Assembly (NCBI GenBank): GCA_024699855.1
Contig: JAMPIQ010000001.1
Location: 7,378,001 to 7,442,000, forward strand
Direction of reading: 5' to 3'
Source of the DNA: Aphelenchoides besseyi
Lineage: Eukaryota > Nematoda > Chromadorea > Rhabditida > Aphelenchoididae
Length of the DNA: 64,000 bases
Every line of letters begins with the position of its first letter. Within the stretch, counting starts at the first letter, position 1. The position numbers and the translations under genes were made by a program. A model generated the notes under the pieces. That model saw only the letters and a program-made list of their open reading frames with translations, searched no databases and was not told the DNA's origin. Positions 50,290 to 63,700 of the stretch are shown in pieces.

Positions 50290-53200
50290 AGGAAATTTCT
50301 ACAAATGAATGAATGTCCAATGTTTTTAACGTCTTTACTGTAATTTTTGCTCTTCCATCTTAGTCTTCTCTGTAATATTTGTGCACTTTTATGAAATTAG
50401 TGGATATTCTTGACTAATAAACTCGTAGTATTCGGTTAGATTTCTTGTCTCGTTGCACATCTTTGATTCGAAAATGCAAATCGAGACGTGCGTCAAGATG
50501 TTCGTTTAGTTAGAGATGTTTTGACAAGCCAGAACGGTCAAAATGGTTATCGGGCGTGTCAATCAAAAGCCTAAAAAGTGTAAGACGATGCAGGCGGATA
50601 CCCCAAGACGATCGTTTTGTCGGCAAAACGCGTGAATTCGAAATATTCAAGTGACTGAAATAAGACGAGCAGGATCTTTGTTTGATTCAAAAGTTTTGTT
50701 ATTCCATAAACTTAAAGTTTTTTTCGTTGGAAGTAGCAGCTGAAAACTCAAAATGCGTAGTCGATTTCACACCTAATAAAAAGTTGGAAGACGCGTCATG
50801 AATGAGATTAATGAGCTTGGTCGGAAAATGCCCGAGTTTCTTTGCAACACACTCGTCGTTCTCAACGTGCCCGTGCGCTTTATTGTTTTTTACCTCTTGC
50901 CATTACAACCCGAAAAGACTGGTGGTCTCAAGTTCTGTTTTCGAATGGTATGTTGCGTTTCGATGAGACAGGAATGTCCGCTTTCATCAGAAACCGATTT
51001 GCATTCGATTACTCTCTTGTGTGGTTAGTTGTAACGTCAACTTTACTTACTGACGACGAGAATTCGTAGTCATCCACGGTCCGTCGTTGCCCATTCGAGT
51101 TGATTGACTTTCAAGCAATTGGCTAAATTGTGCTCCATCAGGCTTTTCCACGACTCTAAGCGCATTACGACAAGAAAGTTCGTCGACTTCGAGGCTTGTA
51201 TACGAAATTTGCTGCTCGAATTTTGAAGGTCGCGCTTTGTCATATTCGTTATTCAGTCGGTTCGTACGCGACTGTCGCGTTGTGTGAACCGTAACGTAAA
51301 AATGACTCGGGAACCGCGTTGAAATTTGATCTCGTTCAAACTGCATGAAAATTTGTTTTGCATAGACGTGAATGGCAAAACGGGCGGGACTGTCAAATTC
51401 GGAGTGGTGAAATTTCAAGTCCAAGCAATTTGTTCAAGTCCGAAGCGGTTCTTTTCATCCCTCTTTTGGCCTTCGACCCGTGGCCAACTTGCTTGCGGCA
51501 TTCAATGAAAAACTCGTCGGGTTTTTAGGTATTCATGAATCGCGCGTATTCGGGATTGAGAAGCGGCTGCGTGTCCACTCACTCTGTTGGTCCACTTTCT
51601 TTACATCAAGAGACGCGTGTTCTCGCCTTCTTGAAGACACGCAATGAGTGAATACTTTTGCCAAAAAAGTTTATTCTCATATAACAATGTTGCTGAATCT
51701 CTTTCCCGGATAAGAAGTTGGAAGGCTACGGAACGTGGATTTGTCCGATCGATCAATTAGATTTCCGCATCAAACAAAACGCGAAAATTTGCGCAACTTC
51801 TCATAGTCGTCTCCTTTTCCGGGTCTGTGGTTCGTGGCCACTCGTTTGTTTTCGTAATGAACGTCGACCGCTTTATTTGCTAATCATCATCTTTCCGCCT
51901 CGTTGACTCCAATTGGTCATTTGAAGTTCAATTAGCGGAGCGTTTGTTTTGACATTTGCAGCGGATTACGTCGCTTCTTGAGCCGCTTTCCGCTGCAATT
52001 TCCGCTTTCTCACTTATCGCCCACTCGCAACGCTGTCAATTGACCTCATTCCCCTCAAGGCTGTGAAACGACGTCGTAAATCGGTTCGTATGTTCTGTAT
52101 TTATTGCAAAAACAGACGACTAGTGATCGTCGAATCATCGATTTCCGTGACCTTAGCGAATCTGGAGTCAACATCGAGTATTATGAGTTGAAAGCACATG
52201 TTGTGGATCGATGAGCATTGAATTTTAATGCGCTTTCCTTAAGCCGACAAGTTTTCGTTGCTTCTCCCAACCGCAATTCACAGATTTGCTAACACGCGCG
52301 ATTGACTTTCATGCGCCTCTTCAGAACTCGAATGGCGAAACGAGAGTTCTTCGACGTTCACTAAACGCACGTATTGTGTAATGAATGAACGCGAATTGAT
52401 AAGCCGATGGCCGTGAGCGGTTTCTGCGCGAAAAAAAGCGTGTAGCGGTAAATCTTCTTAATTTTTCCGTACATTTTCTTGCACGTTTGTTTCAATTGCG
52501 CGACCGGAAACCGCGCAATTTGTTTCTTTACAAACTTCGATTGCCTTCTAACTTCCGTTCCAGCAGCAAATCGCCCGTCTTTCCGCCTGAACGGCGTCTG
52601 ATGAGCTGATGGCCGTTTGCTAATTCTGGCCCCAATTTGGCGCTCTTCTTGTCGTTTCGTTCTTCTGCGAAAACCAACAGACTGAAAAGGAGCTCTCTTG
52701 TATTCCGAAACAGTCAATAGCCACTCATCCATCATTTCCCTTGGCCAGTCCACAGTTTGAGATCCACCGTCTTCAATACGCCAGCTCGGGGCTGTCGCGT
52801 GGGAGTTGCAATCTTCGGGCTTTTGTTTCGTGACATTTGTCGGTAATTCGCGAGAATTCGAACGTTCAATTTGGTGCGTGAGTCATTGGATGTGAAAGAA
52901 TGGCGACAGCTCGTGTTCGACATTAATGGTTTCAAATTTCGTTGCAATTTAGTTGCCGTTTGTAATCCGTGGAACGATCCATTGAATGCTCCCCGCTCGA
53001 CGGGGCTTCAGCCCTCGATTATCCCGTTTTACTGTCGGTAAGTATCGATTTTCACTTTTCGTATCGACCGTAAACAACGCGGCCTATCGTCAACGTTTAT
53101 GCGACAAAGATTTACAACCACACGTTTACAGGCAGATCAAACCCAAAACTCCGCGTTTTGGATTAACGGTCCTCATCGTTGCGAACCGAAGACTCGTTTC

Positions 53201-56200
53201 TACCCAAGCCTCCTCAAATCACCGGATTTGTTCAACAAATCCCTTTTTCACAGATACCTTGGGTGGGTCTTCGTGTTGGTCCATTTACCGACCCCAAATT
53301 ACGTGCAATATGATGCCCACACGTCTTCTCCGAAAATGTAAGTTCGACAGTTGATCGTTGGTACGAATTCGATTTGCATTCTGTTTACAAGTTCGCTTCT
53401 AACTGTCGGGTATCAAATGCAAATCCGATGGCAGCTGGTCGGTTTTAATCCGATTTGCAGCGGTTTTTATCCGCACAACCATTCCGTTAGTTCTATTGCA
53501 TCACATCGATTTTCGGTGTGAAAATATCATTTGGTTTGTATTCGCAAAGTGCTGTGGTGCTCTATTGTTGTTTATTTTGTCGAAGTTTGATTGTCGGCCG
53601 AACCATTGCGGCCAACCAAAAGACGAATCGGAAATGCGGTCGTCGACTTTGAATGTTGACGTTGGTGAGTGTGATGACAAATCGATAGGCTGCGTTTCTT
53701 CCGTTTGTATTTGCTTTTGGAGGTCCAAATTCTTCCGACTGATAACTATGATTCGGATCTCGTGGTTGGTCACGATCGTTGATAAGCGGCGGCCAAGTGG
53801 TCCGCATTTTCGGACGTTTGTTTTTTGTTGGCTGATTAATGTGTTCGAGAAGCCGAAGTCCCGACATTGTTTTCGGACTTTGAACGCGATGGCGGCCCGC
53901 AAAAAACAAAAATTCCATTGGTTGAAGATTAAAAACCTTTGGGTCGGAGCCATTTGTTGCGTACCGTACGATTGACAGGACGCAAAGATTTGGAACTTGT
54001 GATGAATTTATTTCCCGCGTCTAAAAAATTGTACGACGGAAAGTTTCCACAAAATTCCGAAGTATGTTTATTGCACTCCGGAGACTGTTGGACGCCGCAA
54101 GTTCCTTCTTTCTCTTATGGCGACGAAACATTGCGGAGCGGAAGTCGAGGGCTATGAATGGCGACTACGAGAAGTCCGATTAGAAGTTTGCTTTGATTAG
54201 GAGATGGACGAGGGTGACGACAAGAACTTTGTGGTCGGTCTTTTGTCATTGACGGCCATAAGTTTTGCACGTTGCCAACAACAAAGACGACAAGTTCATT
54301 GAATTGGTTGGCGCGTTTGCTTTCGAACAAAAAACGGAGTGAATTCGTGATTAGTACAATTGAAAGAGTTTTGAGTCTCTTGGTTTTCTGCGCTAACCGT
54401 CGGTCATCGACTAATTTCGTCGTGTGATTTCAAGTTGTGTAAACGGGCGTGTTCATTTGTTGACCTGTTTCGTCGATTGGGCTGCGCGTCCGTTTGATTT
54501 TATCAGTTCGGACGCTAACGAAAAGCGGACATTGAAAGGAACCGAAGTTACGCCATAACGCTTCAGGCAAAGTCTTTCTGTTGACCATCTTCCTCACCTT
54601 TTGCCATGAGTGACAAGCACGATTTACGGCTTTTTGAAAATGGCATTAGAGCGTATGAAGGCGGAAACTCTTCATCGGGCCACAAAACTTCTGTTGAAGT
54701 CGGAGATTACTGTAAAGCCTATTGACGAATGGCTTAAGTTTGTCAGTTCCTGCGTAGACGATTGTTGAGCAACAATTGTGCTTTTGATATTTGAATTGAA
54801 AGACACAAGTGATCTGCTTGTTTATGCAACGAGTGCTCTTCTTTCGCTTACGCCGCCAATGCCCATTACACGCTTCCAAATTGACCATCTACGTAAATTG
54901 ACTTGCTTCTTATGAAGAGCAAAGGCAGAGGTGTTGTGGCCCAGGTCAAGTAGATGGCAAAGTCGAAGTCTTCTTTTGTTCGGCAACTCAAAGACATCGT
55001 TCATTTGTCGGCATGTGACGCTTATAACCAACTTTGACCACCACTTGTTCGCACTAATCCATGACGAATCGTTCGCTTTGTCTTTTAATTACCGCGCGTG
55101 ATGTTGCGACGGTCAGAATTCGCGAATTTCCATCACACTTCGCCAACTCACTTCATGATGAACGACCTTCAGCGGCAAAGCCGAAAAAATCGCTGTCCGA
55201 TTAGCCGTTCACTTTTTCACTCACAATTTTCTCTCTCGGGAATTGAACGTAATTTTGCACACTGATGGCTACGTGCCGCTTAAGGGCGGAATCCGTTGGA
55301 AGCCAAAACCGACGTGGCGTTTGGTGTTGGATTGCAAAAGATGGGAATCTGCTTCTCGTGTAAACAATTCGCTTTGCATTTTCAACCAAACGGAATTGAT
55401 TGACATTTTTGATTAACTGCGATGTGTTTGGCCGTTGATTGTAAACAGAACGTTCGGTTTATTTTTTGTTCCCCGAATCATAACTCTCGCGTCTGTGACG
55501 TGCGTGCAGATCGCAGCCAATTTTTGTGCGCATTACGTAAATCCAAAAGACGTGGTGCTCAAAGGCGTTTCGAGAGGTTTGGAATTCTGAGGGTCGACCT
55601 CCGACCAAATGAAATTCCCGCGGTAAACTGCGTGTGTTATTTCCCTCAACATGCGCAAGTTTCCTTCGCTTGCGGTTGCTTTTGTTGTTTTGAGATGCGC
55701 GAAACCCTCCGGTGGTCATTGACCGCTGGTGGTTTTGTCCATCGACTACATCAATCGACTACCGAAAGTGTTTTGGGAGAGATCCGATCTGTTTAGCGGA
55801 TCATCCCGTTCCCAGGTCTTTTGTTGGTTAGAAGTCGAGTTTCCCATACGGTCGACATGCGTTCAATTGGGAGCTCGATAGGTCTAATGTGGGCGAGTGA
55901 ATCGATTAGTGTCTTAAGTCGATTTGGACACGTGCTGAACACACTTCCAATTTACACGCCGACTGAAAGCGGTGGCCTCTAATGGCCAGAGGGCTTTTAA
56001 ATTGAAGACGTTAATTTGGTTTCGTGGATTGCGCAAATCTGCGCTGAATGTAAAAGACAACGTGGATGGTTACTTCGCGTTGTCATTAGCCGTTTTGGCG
56101 CTCAAAATTTCGTCAAAATCCGATCTCGCGCACTTTCCGTTTTCTTTCCCGAATTACATTCGACGGTCTTGTCGCTAATAAGTCGAGTTCGTTTGGTTGG

Positions 56201-56763
56201 TGTGCTTCCGGACGCAATCCTCGAGTTTGGCGCGCCAATGCCCAGTTCTGGCATTTGCAGTTGCCCATACGATGTTGTTAAGAAACGACGAGAAATGGTA
56301 ACTCAATTTGCGAGTTGCCGTCGAAATGGGGCGGAGAAGAACGAACCATCGGATTTCGAAGTCGAGTTGCCGCTACGAAAGTTTTGCCATTCACGTCGTG
56401 CGCGGAATTCGGACAAGTCTCCATGTAGAAGTTGAAATGACTACTCACGCTTATCGTTTAGCCATCGCGACAAGTCCACGACTTTGTCGGTTTTGTCGTC
56501 CCCCAGCGTCTCATTCGAATTGCGCTTCAAACCGTGCGCCATTCACGACCATCTTCTCCATCACTTTCCTTCATTCCAATGGCACAATAAACATCGATTT
56601 TCGTTCTTTTAACTCATTATTCTTTCACTCTTTCCGTTCAATTCATTCGAACAAAACAATCGCGGCTTTCACCAAAACGCGCCTCCCAAATTGCTTTGTC
56701 GTTGCGAAGCGTCTTTTGCTTCTGTACAACTGCAGTCAATTCTTTTATCGATTTTGTTTTCAG
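50290..56763. other. 6.5-kb stretch with almost no recognisable gene
   Basis: Open frames here are scattered over both strands without family motifs. The only stretch with a convincing look is a plus-strand pair of possible exons at 52858-53018 and 53133-53338, joined by a gtaag...tttacag intron: FKFRCNLVAVCNPWNDPLNA, then FWINGPHRCEPKTRFYPSLL. I do not recognise them. They may be 5' exons of the gene at 56764 or chance. Confidence 0.4.
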
Positions 56764-58140
56764 TTTCCAAGAGAAGAAGACCGATAGCACGACGTGCAGA
56801 GTTTGTCAAGGCGTTTGCTGAAGAAGACGAGGACGAAGATCTCCAGTTGTGCGATTTTACGGTCCCAATTTCCTCAACGTTCAACCAACCGCCACCGAAA
56901 CCGCGCTCCCGAAACATCATGCAACGACTTCAACATTGGTTGGGCGATCATTTGCCGGGAAGAAAGCGTAGAGATAGTCGACGCAGTGACTCCGAAACTC
57001 GTCAACCGATTTCAATTACCGGACCTTTGGGATCGAGTACGACACGTCGAGAACCACGTATGTTCGGGAATTTGGACGGTATTTCCTCTTTGCCAATTGC
57101 TGAAGGCGGCGAATTGAGACGACGTGCAATTCAAACAAATCCGTGGTTTCCGTTGCCGTCTTCCGATTCTTCACGCATCGCACGAACATCCGATTTGCTT
57201 GATGCTTCGTATTCGTCGTCTTTGTCTCAATTAGCTCGTGATGAATCGTTGCGAATCAACACTCTCGCCGGTTCCTACACTTCCTCTGGTTATGCCAGTC
57301 AGGACTCGAGGTATGTTACGAAATGGAATTCTTTTGCTTGACGGGAGACAAAAAATTCAATTACGCGTCCACTTCATTTTTTCGTTTTCAGTCCCGAATG
57401 TTCTGTGCATACACCACCATGGCAATTGCCTTCAGCTCAGCTCGTAAGTGCTGGTCGTTTGATCGACAAAGCAGTGGAATGTCGAAGTCTGGATTTGGAT
57501 GCCGAAATGGAGGAGCTCGATCAACACATTTATCATAAGCTGGACAGTACGCTCCTACATCGTTTGAGTGCCGCTAATGAAGAATTGGATTCCTGTTTTT
57601 CGTCGGACTCAAACGCTGTCATTTGTACTGCGTCGTCATCTGCAGACTCATCGCGTGCCGAATCGCCGATTTACGCAATTCCCTATTGTTCTTCGGCTGA
57701 TGAAAGTCGTTGTGCGTCGATTGAGTACGTGGACGATTCCGATGGCTACATAGAGTTGACTCGTCGTTGTCGTCCTGAACCGCCGACGCATGAGCCGACT
57801 CCAAAATTTGAATACGAGAACGGTTATGCGTGTGTTCGTCGTCCACCGTCTCCAAAATTCCACGCTCCACCGCCACCTTCGTATTCCGTTCCCCATCAGC
57901 GTTCATGTTTGGACTTGTTGGATGAGCAGATTGCTGAATTGAAGGTAAAGATAAACAAAAGAAGTTGGCAATAACACTAAGAGCTTGCAGATGAAAACCG
58001 AAGCTGTCAGTCGATTGGTTGAGACGGCAAAAGAACGTCGGGAATTACGTGATTGTGCTCGTTTGATGTGTTTGGATCAAATCGATCGATTGAGAAACAT
58101 GCGATTTTTCGTTGAGCATGGTTTTGAATTGCAGATCTAA
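56764..58140 (+). CDS. Unrecognised serine-rich adaptor-like protein (3' part)
   Basis: Three exons: 56764-57310, 57392-57944 and 57991-58140. The first begins at an acceptor (TTTTCAG), so the true start is upstream and not found. The protein is rich in Ser, Arg and Pro and largely disordered: an acidic patch (FAEEDEDEDLQLCDF), a basic segment (LPGRKRRDSRRSDSETRQP), a Ser-rich motif SYTSSGYASQDS, proline motifs (KFHAPPPPSYSVP), and a helical C-terminus (SCLDLLDEQIAELK; SRLVETAKERRELRDCARLM). The SSGY-SQ motif recalls MIM/MTSS-type actin adaptors, but no domain confirms this. It converges on the RhoGEF gene with a 157-bp gap. Confidence 0.6.
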
Positions 58141-58297
58141 GATAATTGTCTTCATTTATTGTAGAAATTCATTTATTTCCAAGAACTTTAATTGAATAAA
58201 ATTTTGAAATGATTGATGATGGCAAATGATTCGGAGGTACTAATAGAGATATTGAAAGGGAGTGAAAGACAAACGGAAAATGAGATTTCGTATTCAG

Positions 58298-60725
58298 TTA
58301 ACTATTCAGTGTAAGTAGTGCCAAACGTTTCTCAGCATTGGAAGGTGGTTGAGCTCGTGGACGAGAGCGGAAGTTATCGAGCCAGATTTGTTTAGTTGCC
58401 GGATCGGTGGTGGTGAAGTAGTACGTTCGTGTTGGTCCTACGAGTTTGAAGCAATTGCGAAGAGTCGTTCCGAGTGTTTGATCTTTTCCATCGGGCATGT
58501 CGAAAACTCCAGTGCATTGTAGAGACATTCGCTCTTTGAATACCAAGATCGACTTCTTGAGAACATCTTTCTTGCATAGAACAATGGATTGGTCGAATAG
58601 AAACACGTGAACTGTTTTCGTCCATTGAACACCGCTGCTTCCCGTTCCGCGCATCACGGCTCGACAATGCAGTTCACCAGAAATAAGCATACGACTGTTG
58701 TTATCGAACAAATCGGGACCACGAAACGCAAGTACACTTCGTTGCCAAAGTATGATTTTCTAAATGAATAAGTTCATTAAATGCACTCTTGGACTTGAGT
58801 ACTTGAATTGCTTCAATACGACGTCTTGATTCGTCCACTTTTTTGGCCCAATTGTGCATGGCGTCGTGAGCTTGTTCTAAGGCAAAACGATCGGGATGAC
58901 TGTTTGGAGTTGATTTTAACAGATTGCTTAGTTGCATTGGATAACGACAAATTCGTTGAACAGGCGTCAATAAAAAGCTTTCGAGACTCAGTTTAGGCAT
59001 TCCCCGGAGTAGGCGACAAGCTTCGAAGAAATGATGGAACTGAGAGCTAGATTCAAGTTGTGCCAACTCTTGACAAGAAATGGGTCGATTGTTGCAATAC
59101 TCAGTGTAAGCAGAGAAGCTTTGATTCTAAGTCAACATCTAACTACTCCATGATTATCTTTAACTTACATTACGAACAAAAGCATTCGAAATACACGAGT
59201 TTTCGGGAGTATTTTGATCGAATGCCAATTCCAATTCACGTAAAATTTTCGAGTGAAGAAGCAAAATCTGTTCGAGATTACTGAACACACGTCTCACTCT
59301 ATCTTCTGGAAACATTTCGGGTCGTCGTCGACACTGATCGATAAAGCCTTCGACCAAATTACGCAAAAGTGTTACATAATCACGCTCCGTGCTTAACAGC
59401 TCTTCCACTACGCGTCTTCGTTGATATCTCATCGATTTGGGATAATCTTTAGTTTCATCATCACCAAGATCGTCGGAAGATGCGGGAGTTGCGGATATCG
59501 AAGTCGAATACAAGCGGTTTTTATCGGCTGATCGTAATCGAACATACGAAGAAGGAAACCATCCGGTTCGATCCCGAGTTGCACCAAACCACAGCGGTCC
59601 GGGAGAAGAGTCAAGAATCTTAATCGTATCCCCACAGCGAAAAGAAAGTTCATCGGCCATCATTGCCAAATGATCGTAAACTGCTTCAGCCACTGGCAAT
59701 GTCTAAAAGAGACTGAGTATCGCTTATTTCATTATGCCAACACCTACAGTTCGTTCATCGCCGCTGGAGATACTGCAGCTTGTGGTTGCAGCCGATGAAT
59801 TGGAATGAGTGGAACTGCGAATGCCCGAGTCTGCTGAAGACGACTCGACGGAAAATCGACAGGCATCGGCACGCGAAACATGAGTCGGCAATCGTGGCAG
59901 TTCGTCGTCCGAAATCTCGGCTGTCAAGCCCAACTGCTGAAGCGGTTGAGATCTCGCACGTCGTTCTCTCAACTGCAAAGGATAACTGCGAAGAAGTGCA
60001 CGAGGCGGTTGAGGCTCATCGGAAGGCAACGGGAATTTTCCCGGCCGTTGACTGGGAGTCACACGGCGATGTCGAAGCATTTTCAGTCGATCTTCTTGTT
60101 CCCTTTCTTCAGCTTCATTCGGAAAATACTGAAAGCAAATTAGTCAAAAACAGAAGAGTCAACAGGTCCCAAGAAAATTTCAGATTTTCATGCCCAAAAA
60201 CTGTCATTTGAAGCAGATTTTCAACGGCGATAACCGAAAAAGTGCAAAAGATTTTCGGCCGAAAGCTCACTGGCCACAGAATGCGAATTGGTTTACAAAT
60301 CTGAAGGCGATTGGAATGCGAAAATCGCGCGTATTCAACTATTTAGCGTGAGCTTTTTCGATTGAGACATTCGATCGGACGTTAAGCTGCGAAACGCTCG
60401 TCAATTTTCGCTGACAACCTCAAAGTAACTTCGAGGGTCACGCGTCTCGGATGTAACGAAATCCAACACAGCGGTTTTTTTGGAACCATGACTTCGAGCT
60501 TCACGCGTTTTTCGTCAAAAGATTAACGACCTCAACGGCCAAATCGTCGGAAACCGGTCGTTTAGTTGAGGAAAAGATTGGAAAAAATGACGAGCAAAAT
60601 CGCAACAATCAAACCTCAGCACGACGGCGAATCAGTCGCTTTGTCCGAACAGAAGTTGGAAACTCGCTGAGTTCGTGATCACTCGGATAAATTTGTATCA
60701 CACAATTCGATCCCGATGCAACATT
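58298..60725 (-). CDS. SH3-DH-PH RhoGEF, Asef/collybistin type
   Basis: Activates Rho-family GTPases (Cdc42/Rac in the family) at membrane or cytoskeletal sites. The minus-strand exon order gives a Ser-rich N-terminal part (SSSADSGIRSSTHSNSSAAT), an SH3 domain (AEAVYDHLAMMADELSFRCG...WFPSSYVRL), a DH domain (RRVVEELLSTERDYVTLLRN; EYCNNRPISCQEL; FHHFFEACRLLRGMPKL; FLLTPVQRICRYPMQLSNLL) and a PH domain (MLISGELHCRAVMRG; TVHVFLFDQSIVLCKKDVLK; FKLVGPTRTYYFTT). The order and residues closely follow ARHGEF4/SPATA13/ARHGEF9. Stop TAA at 58298. One intron is 27 nt (58760-58786). An upstream exon at 60615-60725 (SGSNCVIQIYPSDHELSEFP...) joins in phase 0; the true start is not identified and lies further right. 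Confidence 0.87.
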
Positions 60726-63700
60726 CTGAACGAAAAAGAAGGGAGGAGGCGATCGGCACGGCCGATCAATCGATCTGATGGTTGTGGACGCCACCTTGGA
60801 ATCTCAAAATTCGGAATTCAGTAAACTCGTTCGATCAAACAATCACGACTATTGGGCTCGTGAAGCGGATGACGGAAACGGGTCGACCGTCGATGGATCT
60901 CAAAAACGGTTGTGAACTCTCGCGTTTCATAACGCGCAACACACTGCGGTCGCGTATTGTTGACGGTTTGGGTTCACAACGAAACAGTCTGTTGATGAAG
61001 TTCACTTGTTAAACTCGTGAATTAATGGAAACTCAAATGAAGACGATTGTAGAAAAGACAACTGACAGACTGATCTCTTCTTATGGTCGACTGAATGCCG
61101 TTCGTCGCCGCTTGATCCTTTCGACTTAAAAGGCGTGACATCGAATTGAAATGATGCTCCGAGATTCCATGCCGTTTGATTCAAATCGTCGCTACTAATC
61201 GCACAAAAACGTTTTTGGTCTTCACAGCGTAAAGAAAAAGCGACAATGAACGATTAAGCAGCAATGTCATTCGAACAACGAGCAGCGGGAGATCGAAACG
61301 GTCTCTGGAGTCGGAATGTCAATAACCGTAAGCTGCAGGTTGTTCCGTTTGATTTGCGATCAAGTGGTTTGGCGGAAATCATAAGCGCTCCGAGGCCCAA
61401 TCGAATGATCCTCTTTGTTGATCAAGAAACGATGTGGAAACACACTTAAATCCGTTCCGGAGCAACCGCCCGAAACCGCTCACCTCCGATAAGAAGCAGA
61501 AAACTCGCGCGGATCAACGAAATTGCGCAGTTTTACCAAACTCCCGAGTTGTATTGTTTCAACCGGAGGCCAAAAAGAGCTTAATTACCTGCGGTTAATT
61601 GAACCTCCAAAACCACCGATCTCTTCAATTGGCCGTCAAAACAATCACGAGTCTTAACGTCAAATGGAATGCGACGACAATAGAATTCTTCTTATTCGTC
61701 AGAATCCAACAATCATGTGTTGTTTTCGAGCGCTTAAGTTTGCTCAACCGGATGAACGGAAGCGAGCTTCACATCCGATTCTTATTTTCCTGTTCGTTTC
61801 TTCCCACGCAAGTGGACAAAAGAAGAAGACGCGCGAAAATGGAGCATAATGATGGGCATAGGCGATCGAAGCTCAATTTCTCTTCGCGCTCCTTCGAACA
61901 CTTAACGACAGATCGACGCTCATTAGCCGATTTCGGCATACGAATGAAAGCAAAAGTACGAAGTCAATTAGAAAAACTTGCCGTTTCTAACAAACTGTTG
62001 TTCAAAGACTCAACAAGACTCGATCTTCTTCTACGCATGGTGGGAGAATGTGGAGAAGTACACGTCTAAATTGCAAGTTATTTTCATCATTTGTCAAAAG
62101 CAAAATACCAAACGATAACCGGACGTACAAGGTCGATTCAACAAATGCAAATGTGTGTGGCTCGACGCAGCAATAAGCACAGGATCATACTCGTAGGACC
62201 GAGAATTGGGGTAATCGAATTCCTGAAATGTTTGAGATTAACCGAAGAAAAGTAGGTGGTTAACCACAAAATAACTCTTCATTTACGACCAAAAAAGGTA
62301 AGTATTTTCCGACAATTAGACTCATGAATTTACTGCCAATTCAAAGGTCACGCAAATGAACTGGATGGTTGGTTGTTTTGGCTTTGACATTGGGAACCTG
62401 CGATCTCATGCACGAGACGAACAAATCCACTCGCGATTTTACCTCGGCAGTTCAAAAGGTCATTCCCGTGGTCCCGCTAATAACCATCGCAAATACTTAC
62501 GTCCGTCAATAACCGAAACTCGGCCGATAGACTCCCATCGATAATTGGCGTTCGATGTAGACCGTAAACACTCATCAGATGTTCTGAAAAGTTCGAATTA
62601 AAACTCAAAGGTTTTGTGTTTCCATTCAAAAGCAACGAGCGTGTTTGAGAACAAAGGAAACTGAAAAGTCCCAATATTCGTATCTTTCAATTTACACGCG
62701 ACGCCCGAAATGACAAATCGTATACCCGTGGAATGGTTTCATTTCGACGGGTAAAATCATAAGTGTAAGACGACTTTTGACCCGGTTTCTTCAGTCGGAC
62801 GAACAAAGTCGAGAGTCGTAAAGAGCGCGAGAACGTTGAGTATAACGACAGAAAGCGCAGTAAACTCGGTAATGTTCGAGAGAAAGTGAATTTCGTAAAA
62901 TGGACGCTACAAGTGGACTAATTCGAGACTCTCGAACAGTCTAATTTGGCGCCTAAAAACGAACGATCATAACGAAAAAAGTGACCGAACACTTAAAATT
63001 GATTGCTATCAGCTGCCTTAACAGTCGTATCGTTGCCACGCCCCTTCAATTTGTGGGTTCGCGTTTTTTTATCAACGATTACAATTTAGAGAAACATCGG
63101 GATTACGAAAATCCCCAAAACTTTTAAAAGCGCTAGCTAAAAATAACTAATGGGATTAGGGAGCGAAGTGTTTTTGGAGTTTGAACCTGCAAACCAACGA
63201 GTGAAATAGCCGCGGGCATTTCGCGTAAATGGGATTTGAGATCAACGGAAAACCACAGCCCAGAAAAAGTTGATGAGCGTGAAACAAAAGCAACTGATTC
63301 GAAATCTACGAGAACTCCCACTACACGACATTCGACTAATTGCGTAGATTAAGGGCTACATCCCGATTGTTTAGACAAACAACTGCGCTGAGGAGTCTTA
63401 TTAATCAGCCCCTTCAGAAGACATCTAAACGGTGTGCTATTCCAAAGAAGCAATTCACAAACCAAATCGCTAACGGAGAATCGACTTCTCGTTATCCGCG
63501 TCGTTTTGCAGTCAGAAACCGCTCGTGCGCAAACTTTTGTCGAGGAGCATCAATCAAACGACATCGATGCGTGTACATGAACACCGTCAATCAAACAGGT
63601 AAACTGAAAACAAGCGAAAGCGATAAATTTAACGTAAATTTTCCTCAAAAAAACACGTGAGTTTTCGATTAGGTCGAGAAGACGAATCAGTTTGCTTCAC

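Noticed and set aside
53496..53975. 159-codon plus-strand frame with opposing 150- and 118-codon minus frames
   Set aside because: Three overlapping frames with no family signal; composition effect.
61599..62069. 156-codon plus-strand open frame near the window end
   Set aside because: No motif, no splice context and unclear start; left as unsupported.
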